A DNA stretch of 64,000 nucleotides from assembly GCA_958295765.1 (NCBI GenBank), contig CATQHB010000002.1:2716091-2780090 (forward strand). Direction: 5' to 3'. This document shows positions 50,134 through 58,070 of this stretch, piece after piece; position 1 is the stretch's first letter, and the number at the start of each line of letters is the position of its first letter. Both the position numbers and the translations under genes were made by a program. The notes below the pieces were generated by a model. That model did no database searches and was not told the DNA's origin. It saw nothing but the letters and a program-made list of their open reading frames with translations. Origin of the DNA: an uncultured Dehalococcoidia bacterium. Its GTDB lineage: Bacteria > Chloroflexota > Dehalococcoidia > Lucifugimonadales > UBA3495.

Positions 50134-50260
50134 CTCCAAGAGGGCGCCCAACTGAAAGCGGGGAATGTCAGGAGTTTGAGTAAAGGGGGGCGGGTAGGGG
50201 TAAAGTCGGAAATCCGCTCATCAGGAACCCGCTCATCGGGAATCCGCCATTAGAAACCCG

Positions 50261-50350
50261 CTCATGGTGAACCCGCACATCAGGATTCCGCTCATGGTGA
50301 ACCCGCACATCAGGATTCCGCTCATGGTGAACCCGCACATCAGGATTCCG
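50261..50350. repeat. Three 30-bp tandem repeats
   Basis: The unit CTCATGGTGAACCCGCACAT followed by CAGGATTCCG is repeated exactly three times; a fourth start runs into a REP-like half (CTCATGGTGAGCTTGTCGAA). It looks like slippage amplification of the end of a REP-like element. The rest of the 550-bp gap holds the hairpin at 50405 only. Confidence 0.9.
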
Positions 50351-50404
50351 CTCATGGTGAGCTTGTCGAACCATCCATCCTGAAGGACAATCACAGCCTA
50401 AACC

Positions 50405-50500
50405 CGTCGTTCCGGCGAAAGCCGGAATCCAGGAAATCCTACAGGAAAAGAGCGAGCCGGCTACCGAGGATTCTGGATTCCGGCTTTCGCCGGAACGACG
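50405..50500. repeat. ~95-bp hairpin repeat, copy 9
   Basis: Arms as in the other copies, orientation as copies 4 and 5. Confidence 0.92.
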
Positions 50501-50625
50501 GTGGCCTGCCGGAATGACGGTTGTTGCCGGAATGACGGTTGCCCGGTTTGCCCCGGTTAAGATGCAATTGCCCGGTCGCCATTGCCCGATTACAGAGAGA
50601 TTCATAACTGCATTGAGAGGAAAAT

Positions 50626-51294
50626 ATGCCCTTTGCCGATGATATTGAATTAGAGGCCCTGCCGATACGCCGGGCGATTCTGGCCCACCCTTTTGTTTCC
50701 GGTGTGGGCGACGGAACGCTGGACGTATCCCGGTTCAAGCACTACGTTTTGCAGGACTATGCCTACCTGATTGACTACAGCCGGGTATTGGCCCTGGCCG
50801 CGGCCCGCGCCCCGGACCTGGAAACTATGGGCTGGTTTGCCAAATTGTTGGACGAAACCCTCAACGTGGAGATGGACTTGCACCGCAGCTATTGCGCCGA
50901 GTTCGGCATCACCCCGGAGGAATTGGCAGCTACCGTCGCGGCGCCCACCACCGTGGCCTACACCGGATACCTGCTCCAGGTGGCCCACCAGGGCAGCTTT
51001 GCCGAGTTGGTGGCGTCGCTGCTCCCCTGTCAGTGGGGCTATTGGGAAATCGGCGACCACCTGGCCCGGCAGGGTGAGCCGGCCGGCGCCCCCCTCTATT
51101 GCCAGTGGATTCGGATGTACGCCGCCCCGGAGTTTGCGGAGTTGGCCGACACCATCCGCAACCTGGCTAACCGTCTGGGCGACCAGGCCGGCCCCGCCGA
51201 GTTAGCCGCCATGGGCCGGGCCTACCTGACCAGCCTCCGCTTTGAGTACCTGTTCTGGGATATGGCCTACAACCTGGAGGAGTGGCCGGTTTAG
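50626..51294 (+). CDS. tenA: TenA-type thiaminase II family protein
   Basis: 222 residues, all-helical. TenA hydrolyses amino-HMP, a thiamine degradation product, or thiamine itself, for thiamine salvage in the cytoplasm. The active-site Cys is in LLPCQWGYWEIGDHL; Tyr/Glu near the C-terminus are in RFEYLFWDMAYNLE; the N-terminal HPFVSGVGDGTLDVSRFKHY matches the family. GAGAGG precedes the ATG. Single gene between repeats; no other thiamine gene and no TPP riboswitch is seen upstream. Confidence 0.92.
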   Translation: MPFADDIELEALPIRRAILAHPFVSGVGDGTLDVSRFKHYVLQDYAYLIDYSRVLALAAARAPDLETMGWFAKLLDETLNVEMDLHRSYCAEFGITPEELAATVAAPTTVAYTGYLLQVAHQGSFAELVASLLPCQWGYWEIGDHLARQGEPAGAPLYCQWIRMYAAPEFAELADTIRNLANRLGDQAGPAELAAMGRAYLTSLRFEYLFWDMAYNLEEWPV

Positions 51295-51347
51295 GGGCGG
51301 TGGTACTAGCGCAGGGTCTTTCGATTCTTGACCGGTTGCGCACATAA

Positions 51348-51406
51348 CCGCTCATGGTGAGCCTGTCGAACCATCCGTTTATCCTTCGACAAGCTCAGGA
51401 TGAGCG
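51348..51406. repeat. REP-like GAGCTTGTCGAA element
   Basis: CCGCTCATGGTGAGCCTGTC...CGACAAGCTCAGGATGAGCG between tenA and coaX. Confidence 0.85.
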
Positions 51407-51453
51407 AAGTATTAACCCCGGCAGCGATAGCCAAAAAGCCCCGGCATCTCAAT

Positions 51454-51482
51454 GTGAAATAATCCCCGGCATAAGGTATAAT
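51454..51482 (+). promoter_or_regulatory. Promoter giving a leaderless coaX transcript
   Basis: GTGAAA (4/6 to TTGACA), 17 bp, TATAAT (perfect). The -10 ends six bases before the coaX ATG, so the expected first transcribed base is the A of the start codon. No ribosome binding site could then be present. Confidence 0.65.
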
Positions 51483-51488
51483 CGCGCA

Positions 51489-52259
51489 ATGCTGCTGACT
51501 ATCGACATTGGCAATACGGTGGTTACTTTGGGCGTTTTTGACGGCGACCGCCTGGTAACTACCTTTCGCGTGTCCACCAACTCCCGGCGGCTGGCTGACG
51601 AGTATGGCCTGCAACTGGTCAACCTGCTCAGTCTGCGGGGCATTGAGCCGTCCCAAATCACCGCCGCCTGTATGTGCAGCGGGGTGCCGCCTTTGACCGT
51701 GGTGTTTGCCGAGCTTTGCCGCACCTATTTTAACGCCGCCCCCTTGACCGTGTCCGCCGGCGTCCGCACCGGGCTGCGTATTCTCTACGACAACCCCCGG
51801 GACGTGGGGGCCGACCGCATCGCCGACGCCGTAGCCGGCCTGGAGCTTTACGGCCCCCCGCTGATTGTAGTTGACCTGGGCACCGCCACCGTGTTTGACG
51901 TGGTGAACCGGGAGGGGGAATACCTGGGCGGCGCCATTGCACCCGGCATCAGCCTGGGCGCCGACGCCCTCTTTTTCAACGCCTCCCAACTGCGCCGGGT
52001 AGAGCTGGCCGCCCCGAAGTCGGTAGTGGGCCGCAACACCGTCAACGCCCTCCAGTCCGGCTTGGTGTACGGCTATGCCGCCCTGGTTACCGGAATGGTT
52101 AATCAGATTAAGGGGGAAATCGGCCAGGAGGCCCGGGTCATCGGCACCGGCGGCCTGGTGAACGTCATCGCCGACCAAACCCCGGTCTTTGACGACATCA
52201 ACCAGGACTTGACCCTAATCGGCCTGCGCCTGATTTACCGAATGAACCGGGGGAAGTAA
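51489..52259 (+). CDS. coaX: Type III pantothenate kinase
   Basis: 256 residues. It phosphorylates pantothenate, the first step of coenzyme A synthesis, as a dimer in the cytoplasm. MLLTIDIGNTVVTLGVFDGD holds the ATP-binding Asp; VGADRIADAVAG contains the catalytic Asp and LIVVDLGTATVFDVV the second ASKHA motif; GAIAPGISLGADALF follows. An in-frame ATG 135 bases upstream lies in a REP-like repeat and is rejected. Upstream of ATG 51489 there is no ribosome binding site but a promoter at the right distance for a leaderless mRNA. The next gene, coaBC, continues the pathway. Confidence 0.95.
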   Translation: MLLTIDIGNTVVTLGVFDGDRLVTTFRVSTNSRRLADEYGLQLVNLLSLRGIEPSQITAACMCSGVPPLTVVFAELCRTYFNAAPLTVSAGVRTGLRILYDNPRDVGADRIADAVAGLELYGPPLIVVDLGTATVFDVVNREGEYLGGAIAPGISLGADALFFNASQLRRVELAAPKSVVGRNTVNALQSGLVYGYAALVTGMVNQIKGEIGQEARVIGTGGLVNVIADQTPVFDDINQDLTLIGLRLIYRMNRGK

Positions 52260-52366
52260 TTAAGAATTAGGAATTAGGAATTGACGGTGCGGTTGCCGAG
52301 GGTATCTTTTCTCCAGAACGCTGCTCCAATTCTTAATTTTTAATTCCTAATTCTTAATTCTTAATT
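52258..52366. repeat. AT-rich inverted repeat between coaX and coaBC
   Basis: AATTAAGAATTAGGAATTAG on the left and the inverted TAATTCCTAATTCTTAATTC on the right around a GC-rich loop of about 40 bases. The arms themselves are built of GAATTA units. It begins at the coaX stop codon and ends 12 bases before coaBC, so it could terminate or regulate read-through. Confidence 0.75.
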
Positions 52367-52377
52367 GAGGATGAGTT

Positions 52378-53601
52378 TTGACTGCACCTTTGGCTGATAA
52401 GCACGTTGTTTTGGGCGTTACTGGCAGCATTGCCTGTTACAAGGCCGTTGATTTGGCTAGTAAGCTGGTGCAGGCCGGCGCGCTGGTGGACGTAGTTATG
52501 AGCTATGGCGCCACCCGGTTCGTTGCGCCCCTGGCTTTCCGCAGCATCACCCACCGGGAAGTAGTTACCGATACCTATGACGCCGGCTCCGAGTTTGCCA
52601 ACAATCACGTGGCCCTGGCCCGCCGCGCCGACATTATCGTCATCGCCCCGGCCACGGTGCATTGCCTGGCTAAGCTGGCCCTGGGGCTGGCCGACGACCC
52701 CTTGACCACCACCGTCATCGCGACTCAAGCCCCCCTGCTGGTGGCCCCGGCAATGGACGCGGCGATGTATGACCATCCGGCGACCCAGGAGAACCTGGAC
52801 AAGCTGCGGCGGCGGGGCGTAACGATCGCCGGCCCGGCCCCGGGGCGGCTGGCCTCCGGCTTGATGGGTATGGGTCGCCTGCTGGAACCGGCCGAACTGG
52901 TGGGACACATCACCGCCACCCTGGGGCGGGACGGCGACCTGGCCGGCCGCACCATAGTCATCAGCGCCGGCGGCACTCAGGAACCGATTGACCCGGTGCG
53001 GGTAATTACCAACAACTCCTCGGGCAAGATGGGCTACGCCCTGGCCGAGGCGGCCCGGGACCGGGGCGCCCAAGCGGTGCTGGTAACCGCCCCCACCGCC
53101 TTGCCCGACCCGCCCCTGGTGGAAGTGGTAAGGGTGCAAACGGCGGCACAGATGGCCGAGGCGGTGCTGGGCGCGGTAGGCCGGGCCGATGCCCTGATAA
53201 TGGCAGCGGCGGTGGCCGACTACCGTCCGGCAACGGCGGCGGAGCAGAAAATCAAAAAGACCGACGCCGCCCTGACCATTGAACTGGCAAAAACTATCGA
53301 CATTCTGGAGACGGCCCGGGGTGATTTCGTCAAGGTGGGTTTTGCCGCCGAAAGCGAAAACCTGGCGGCCAACGCCGCCGACAAGGTGCGCCGCAAGTCC
53401 CTGGACTTAATCGTCGCCAACGACATCACCGACGCCGCCAGCGGTTTCGGCGCCGACACCAACCGGGTAATCCTGATTGACCGGGAACTGCGAACCGAGG
53501 AACTGCCCCTGCTCACCAAGTACGAGGTAAGCCACCGCATCCTGGACAAGGTAAAGGCCCTGCTGCCCGGGACGGACGGGGACGGAAACCGGGTAGGCTG
53601 A
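52378..53601 (+). CDS. coaBC: Bifunctional phosphopantothenoylcysteine decarboxylase/synthetase
   Basis: 407 residues, starting at TTG: a TGA is in frame two codons upstream and GAGG (52367-52370) is at a good distance. The N-terminal flavin decarboxylase (CoaC) has LGVTGSIACYKAVDLASKL, His in NNHVALARRAD, and the PAMDAAMYDHPATQ flavin motif. The C-terminal synthetase (CoaB) has VISAGGTQEPIDPVRVITNN and SSGKMG, and the KIKK motif. They convert phosphopantothenate to phosphopantetheine. It follows coaX, an upstream step of the same pathway. An out-of-frame ATG at 52371 could start an eight-codon peptide that overlaps the start. Confidence 0.95.
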   Translation: MTAPLADKHVVLGVTGSIACYKAVDLASKLVQAGALVDVVMSYGATRFVAPLAFRSITHREVVTDTYDAGSEFANNHVALARRADIIVIAPATVHCLAKLALGLADDPLTTTVIATQAPLLVAPAMDAAMYDHPATQENLDKLRRRGVTIAGPAPGRLASGLMGMGRLLEPAELVGHITATLGRDGDLAGRTIVISAGGTQEPIDPVRVITNNSSGKMGYALAEAARDRGAQAVLVTAPTALPDPPLVEVVRVQTAAQMAEAVLGAVGRADALIMAAAVADYRPATAAEQKIKKTDAALTIELAKTIDILETARGDFVKVGFAAESENLAANAADKVRRKSLDLIVANDITDAASGFGADTNRVILIDRELRTEELPLLTKYEVSHRILDKVKALLPGTDGDGNRVG

Positions 53602-53699
53602 CCACCGGCAAGCTTAACCGGCAATCCGGCTCACCGGGGAAAGACCGGGGGTAAGGGCCGGGCAACCGCATCATAAACTTGTCATTCCGGTCATAAAAC

Positions 53700-53794
53700 C
53701 GTCGTTCCGGCGAAAGCCGGAATCCAGGAAATCCCCCGGAAAAGAGCGTGCCGGCTACCGAGCGTTCTGGATTCCGGCTTTCACCGGAACGACG
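53700..53794. repeat. ~95-bp hairpin repeat, copy 10
   Basis: Arms as in the other copies with one change (TTTCACCGG), orientation as copies 4, 5 and 9. A REP-like half with TTCGACAAGCTCACCATGAG follows at 53827. Confidence 0.92.
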
Positions 53795-53875
53795 GTTTTA
53801 TGCTGCGATTGCCCCGGACGGGTGGTTCGACAAGCTCACCATGAGCGGATTTTGTAACCATGAGCGGATTTTGTC

Positions 53876-54089
53876 GGTATTCTCAACCGGCGTGGGTGTT
53901 CCTTGCCCGGCTCTAGTGGCTGGTAGGGGCGGGTTTATAACCCGCCCAGGTTCCGGTGCAAGGATGTATCGGATACGATGTCTCCGTTACCCAAATGATT
54001 TTGCCGTTGCGGGCCGGGCGGGTTATAAACCCGCCCCTACCGGCCGCCGGAGTATTCCGGCCAGGACACCAATACGCCTTGAGAATACC
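53876..54089. repeat. MITE-like palindromic element, long form (copy 6)
   Basis: 214 bp with outer ends GGTATTCTCAACCGG and CCTTGAGAATACC; left arm TTCCTTGCCCGGCTCTAGTG, two GGGGCGGGTT palindromes, core TCCGTTACCCAAATGATTTT. Closely similar to 43418-43644 and again just upstream of a promoter. Confidence 0.85.
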
Positions 54090-54104
54090 GAACAAGCCCC
54101 GGAC

Positions 54105-54134
54105 TTGCCGGCAATCGGCCCGGTGGGGTAGGAT
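54105..54134 (+). promoter_or_regulatory. Sigma-70-like promoter of the 2Fe-2S subunit gene
   Basis: TTGCCG, 18 bp, TAGGAT, 44 bp before the start codon. Confidence 0.55.
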
Positions 54135-54177
54135 AGCAGGCAGCCAACCAATCACCCCGGCCAGGAGACGGTTCCCT

Positions 54178-54666
54178 ATGCCAACTAACGCTAACTATAT
54201 GGTATCCACCGCCAACTTGGCCCTGGAGGTCAACGGGCAGAGCTATCCGGTGGAAGTGCGCCACCATTGGACGCTGCTGGACGTGCTGCGGGAGCAGTTG
54301 GACTTGACCGGCTCCAAGCGGGGCTGCGACCGGGGCGAGTGCGGCTCCTGCACCGTGCTGCTGGCCGGCCAGCCGGTCTATTCCTGCCAGATTCTGGCGG
54401 TGCAGGTGGGCAGCCGGCCCATTGTTACCATTGAGGGCCTGGGGGATTTGAGCGACCTGGACCCGGTGCAGCAAGCCTTTCTGGACAATGACGGCGGCCA
54501 GTGCGGGTTTTGCACTCCCGGCTTTGTAATGTCGGCCCGCGCCCTGCTGGATGCCAACCCCAACCCTTCCGAGGACGAAATTCGTCAAGCCCTCTCCGGT
54601 AACCTGTGTCGCTGCAACGCCTACGGGCGCATCATCGAGTCGGTAAAGGCGGCGCGGCGGGAGTAA
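54178..54666 (+). CDS. 2Fe-2S subunit of a xanthine dehydrogenase/CO dehydrogenase-type enzyme
   Basis: 162 residues, the size of small subunits (CoxS/XdhC-like) of molybdenum hydroxylases. The plant-ferredoxin-like cluster is GCDRGECGSCTVLLAG plus YSCQ; the second cluster is GQCGFCTPGFVMSARALL and GNLCRCNAYGRI. These pass electrons from the molybdenum subunit to the FAD subunit. AGGAG precedes the ATG. No large or medium subunit gene follows: downstream are repeats and then minus-strand genes, so this subunit is an orphan here. Confidence 0.93.
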   Translation: MPTNANYMVSTANLALEVNGQSYPVEVRHHWTLLDVLREQLDLTGSKRGCDRGECGSCTVLLAGQPVYSCQILAVQVGSRPIVTIEGLGDLSDLDPVQQAFLDNDGGQCGFCTPGFVMSARALLDANPNPSEDEIRQALSGNLCRCNAYGRIIESVKAARRE

Positions 54667-54691
54667 ATGGTGAGACCATTGCCTCACCCGC

Positions 54692-54847
54692 TCATGGTGA
54701 GACGGTTGCGCTCCCGCTCATGGTGAGCTTGTCGAACCATCCCGGACAAGGCCAGTGAGAAGTCGGGTTATATTAGATTACTCTGAGCCGGTCAAAGGAT
54801 GAATCACCGATACGGGATGTCTGGTTCGACAAGCTCACCATGAGCGG
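54692..54847. repeat. REP-like fragments
   Basis: CCGCTCATGGTGAGACGG, CCGCTCATGGTGAGCTTGTC with GAACCATCC, and a separate inverted half GGTTCGACAAGCTCACCATG ending at 54847. The unit seems broken up by about 80 bp of other sequence. Confidence 0.7.
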
Positions 54848-54889
54848 ATATTGCCAAGCTGACATTGCCGAGTGGATATTGTCAAAAGA

Positions 54890-54923
54890 AACCGCCGGGA
54901 ATCTTGATTGATTCCCGGCGGTT
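54890..54923 (-). terminator. Rho-independent terminator of the DUF1501 gene (module 2)
   Basis: AACCGCCGGGAATC / GATTCCCGGCGGTT, a perfect 14-bp stem with a six-base loop, followed on the minus strand by TCTTTTG. It lies 40 bp after the stop codon of the gene that ends at 54963. Confidence 0.85.
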
Positions 54924-54962
54924 GCCATTTCCCTGATTCCCCTGACCGTAAACGGTTAAGCG

Positions 54963-56096
54963 TTAGCGGCCAATAAAGTCGAACTGCTCAAACTGGCCGT
55001 GAACTATGGGATCCGGGTCCAGGCCCAGCCAGCGGTCGAGGATGGTGGCGTAGGTGGAACGGAAGTCGGTGGTGTAGGCCAGGTCGCCCTCGGACAGGTC
55101 GGCCTCCCGCAGCGACGGGTACTGGCCGAATTGTCCCCCCTGCACCGCGCCGCCCAGGACCAGGGCAACGCCGCCGGAACCGTGGTCGCAACCGGTTCCG
55201 TTATCGTGGACGCGGCGCCCGAACTCGGACCAGACCAGCACCAGCGTATCCTGCCACAACTGCTGCTCCTTCAAGTCGGCGGTAAAGTCGCCGATAGCCG
55301 CCGAAACGTCCTGCCACAGCTTGGCGTGGGACTGAAGTTCGTTGCTATGAGTGTCGAAGCTGCCGTGCTGGGCGTAGAGAATCCGGGTGCCCAGGCCGGC
55401 GCTCATCACCTGGGCGGCGCTTTTCAGGCTGCGGGCGATGGGCGTGTCGGCGTACTCGATGCTGGACTCGTACCGCTCCGGCGCGGTGCGGAGGATGTCG
55501 GCGCCCAGCAGGGCTTGAGAACCGTTCTCGCTCAACGCCTGCGCCACGATGTCCCGGCCCCCGGCCGGGCCATACATCCGGCCCAGCGCGTCCAGGGCCT
55601 GGAGCCGGACGTTCTCATCCGCAATGTCCGGGAGCAGGCCGTAGGTCTCCAGGTTGCCCACCGACGCCACCGGCACGCCTTTGCAGACCAGGGCGCGGGG
55701 CAGGCCGCGTCCGAAGTTGACGCCGGTAAGGACGTTCTCGCCCCGGCCGTCCAGGTCGCGTATGGCCGCCCCCAACCAACCCTGAGTGCCGATGCTTTCC
55801 GGTTCGGCGGTGTACCAGATGTCCCGGGAACGGAAGTGGGAACGGTTGGGCTGCGGGTAGCCGATGCCGTGAATAACCGCCAGTTCCCCCCGATCCCACA
55901 GGCCCTTGACCGCGGCCATATTGGGGTTGAAGCCATATTCCCCGTCAAGGGGCAGAACCTCCTCCGGCGATATGCCGATGCCGGGCCGGTTGTCGTAATA
56001 TAGGCCGTTGTTAAAGGGAACCAGGGTGTTCAGGGCGTCGTTGCCGCCGTTCAACTCAATGACTACCAGGGAGCGCTCCTTATTGGTCGATACCAT
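54963..56096 (-). CDS. DUF1501 domain protein, module 2
   Basis: 377 residues, paralogue of the protein at 15479-16606. ERSLVVIELNGGNDALNTLV at the start, HGIGYPQPNRSHFRSRDIW, and VWSEFGRRVHDNGTGCDHGS near the end. No signal peptide, again unlike the Tat-exported members of the family. AAGGAG precedes the ATG. It is the last gene of the set and is followed by a strong terminator. In this module the NHL gene lies upstream instead of downstream of it. Confidence 0.9.
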   Translation of the reverse strand: MVSTNKERSLVVIELNGGNDALNTLVPFNNGLYYDNRPGIGISPEEVLPLDGEYGFNPNMAAVKGLWDRGELAVIHGIGYPQPNRSHFRSRDIWYTAEPESIGTQGWLGAAIRDLDGRGENVLTGVNFGRGLPRALVCKGVPVASVGNLETYGLLPDIADENVRLQALDALGRMYGPAGGRDIVAQALSENGSQALLGADILRTAPERYESSIEYADTPIARSLKSAAQVMSAGLGTRILYAQHGSFDTHSNELQSHAKLWQDVSAAIGDFTADLKEQQLWQDTLVLVWSEFGRRVHDNGTGCDHGSGGVALVLGGAVQGGQFGQYPSLREADLSEGDLAYTTDFRSTYATILDRWLGLDPDPIVHGQFEQFDFIGR

Positions 56097-56156
56097 GGTT
56101 CTGCTCCTTATTTTTGTAGTATAGCTCTCTCTTGCGGGATCGGCCGGGGCGGGAAA

Positions 56157-57170
56157 TTACCGGCTGCGGCGGTACACCTGGAGCCGGTGCCGGTTGGTCT
56201 CGGTAACGTAGAGACGGCCCTGGCTATCCAGTTTAACCGAAGCGGGACACCAGAAATACCGTTCGATGTGAGAGGACTCTTCGTGGGGGTCATCCACAAA
56301 ATAGTCGATTTCCATATCCAGGTCGGCGGTAGCGCGGGCGGCGGCCTCTTCCTTGTTGATGCTGAGGAAGTTGGACGCCCATTCCGACAGGGTAGCCTCA
56401 CCCCGCAGCTTGGTTACGAAGTTGCCGGCGGCGTCCAGCACCTGCACCCGCTCATTGCCCCAATCGGCCACGTAGATATACCCCTCCGGGTCAACGGCGA
56501 CCGAAGCCGGGCGGGTGAACTGCCCATCGCCCCGACCGGAGGAACCGAACCGGGCCAGGAACTCACCTTGACTAGAGAATTTCTTGATGCAGTCGTTGCC
56601 GAAGTCGGCGACGTACAGGTTGTTCCCGGCGTCTGCGGCCAAACCCCAGGGCAGGTTTAGCGCCTCCGCGCCCGTTCCGCCAATAGACAAGAGGAATTGG
56701 CCGGAGGCGGTAAATTTCTGTACCCGGTTGTTGTAGGTGTCGGCGACGTAGAGGTTATCCGCGCCGTCGAAGGCCAGGCCCGACGGGGTATCCAACTCTC
56801 CTACGCCAGAGCCGGCCTGTCCCCAGTGGAACAGGTAGTTGCCGGCGGCATCGTAGGCGGTAATGCGGTGAAGTTTCTCGTCGCTGATGAAAAACCGCCC
56901 CTGGCTATCCACCGCGCCGCAAGCGGGCCAGACAAATTGCCCGCCCGCCGGCCCGTAGCCGCCGAAGTTGCCGAAATAGCCGCTGTCCACGTCGCAGATG
57001 GTAACGCGGATGCCCCGGGTGGTTTCCTCTTTGCTCCGGCTGATAACGTAGAGCCGGTCATCCCGGCCCACGGCGGTATCCACCGGGTAATAAAAGCCCC
57101 GGCCCTCCATCACCGTCATCCCCATAGTGCGGTCATATTCCAGGAAGTTGGCCCGTTGTGCAGTAGTCAT
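56157..57170 (-). CDS. NHL-repeat beta-propeller protein, module 2
   Basis: 337 residues of NHL repeats, e.g. NLYVADTYNNRVQKF, NLYVADFGNDCIKKF and YIYVADWGNERVQVL. Paralogue of the protein at 14288. Residues around RANFLEYDRTMGMTV at the start differ. I start at ATG 57170 with GAGG upstream; a longer frame overlaps the Uma2 gene upstream and is less likely. It ends 60 bp before the DUF1501 gene on the same strand. Confidence 0.9.
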   Translation of the reverse strand: MTTAQRANFLEYDRTMGMTVMEGRGFYYPVDTAVGRDDRLYVISRSKEETTRGIRVTICDVDSGYFGNFGGYGPAGGQFVWPACGAVDSQGRFFISDEKLHRITAYDAAGNYLFHWGQAGSGVGELDTPSGLAFDGADNLYVADTYNNRVQKFTASGQFLLSIGGTGAEALNLPWGLAADAGNNLYVADFGNDCIKKFSSQGEFLARFGSSGRGDGQFTRPASVAVDPEGYIYVADWGNERVQVLDAAGNFVTKLRGEATLSEWASNFLSINKEEAAARATADLDMEIDYFVDDPHEESSHIERYFWCPASVKLDSQGRLYVTETNRHRLQVYRRSR

Positions 57171-57205
57171 ATTTGAGCCTCGGTTTATATTATAGCAAGG
57201 GACGG

Positions 57206-57871
57206 TCAAAAGGCCGGTTCCCATATCGACTGCAAATCCAGGGTAAAGCCCGGCAATTCCGGCGCGCCGGACAGGGTTGCCGGCCCTTCCAGGATTGCCA
57301 CCGGCGCACCGGGGCGGTAAACGTACACCCGGCGTAGGGGATCCAATGGGTCAATCAGCCAGCCCAGGCGGACGCCGTTCTCCATATACTCATCCATTTT
57401 GGCGTGCAGCCCGCGCAGCCGGTCTGAGGGAGAGCGCAGTTCAATTACGAAGTCGGGGACGATGCCGGCAAACCGGCGTTTCTCAGCGTCGGGAAGTTCC
57501 GCCAGCCGGCTCTTGAGAATCCACGCCGCATCGGGGGAGCGAATGGCGCCGTTGGGCAGGGTGAATCCGGCGGTGGGGCCGAACACCTCACCGCTCCCGT
57601 CGGCCCTGGCCCACAGGCCCAGGTCGATGGCAATGCGCATATTCTGGTTATCGCTGGTGATGTTGGCCGGCGGCAAAATCTCCAACTCCCCCGAGGCGTT
57701 GCGTTCGATACGCAGCACATCGTTGACCGCGCAAAACTCCAGGAGTTGCTCATCGGTCATATCAAAAACCGGGGCCAGTTTAAGCACAATGGGGCCAAAC
57801 GGCTCCGGCGCCACCGGGTCCGGTCCGGTTTGCGCTGCGCTCAAGCTGGGTTTCTTGCTTTGAGTAGTCAT
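57206..57871 (-). CDS. Uma2 family PD-(D/E)XK endonuclease-like protein, copy 2
   Basis: 221 residues. The Uma2 fold is that of restriction endonucleases; family landmarks are PDAAWILKSRLAE, PDFVIELRSPSDRLRGLHAK (catalytic Asp/Glu, with the Lys/Arg region) and MENGVRLGWLIDP. The role of Uma2 is unknown. Its C-terminal ~110 residues are almost identical to those of the gene at 58071, while the middle has diverged, so the two arose by recent tandem duplication. It lies between the DUF1800 and NHL genes of module 2. The ribosome binding site is weak. Confidence 0.88.
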   Translation of the reverse strand: MTTQSKKPSLSAAQTGPDPVAPEPFGPIVLKLAPVFDMTDEQLLEFCAVNDVLRIERNASGELEILPPANITSDNQNMRIAIDLGLWARADGSGEVFGPTAGFTLPNGAIRSPDAAWILKSRLAELPDAEKRRFAGIVPDFVIELRSPSDRLRGLHAKMDEYMENGVRLGWLIDPLDPLRRVYVYRPGAPVAILEGPATLSGAPELPGFTLDLQSIWEPAF

Positions 57872-57977
57872 CCGCTATCCTGGTTGGATACTCCCTTTTG
57901 AGGTGTCTGAATAGTACCCTGAACTCCGCTCATATTACCGATACGTGAATAATACCCTAGACTCCGCAATAATGCCC

Positions 57978-58037
57978 CGGCCCCCGCTCATGGTGAACGC
58001 CCTAACCCCCGCTCATGGTGAGCTTGTCGAACCATCC
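57978..58037. repeat. REP-like half elements
   Basis: CCCGCTCATGGTGAACGCCC and CCCGCTCATGGTGAGCTTGT followed by CGAACCATCCC between the two Uma2 genes. The same half, CCGCTCATGGTGAGCCTGTC, stands just before the upstream Uma2 copy at 58768. Confidence 0.7.
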
Positions 58038-58070
58038 CGATTCCGCCGGCTTATTTCAGGCAAACACCGG

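Noticed and set aside
50261-50350. CRISPR-like array of 30-bp repeats
   Set aside because: The units are directly adjacent with no unique spacers and extend from a REP-like element; no cas genes are in the window.
50074-50625. TPP riboswitch upstream of tenA
   Set aside because: No THI-box sequence or matching fold is visible; the region consists of repeats.
51354-51488. N-terminal extension of coaX beginning MVSLSNHPFI
   Set aside because: The extension is a translated REP-like repeat; the kinase fold starts at MLLTIDIGN.
53956-54177. N-terminal extension of the 2Fe-2S subunit gene
   Set aside because: It is a translation of the MITE-like palindromic element; the ATG at 54178 has its own AGGAG.
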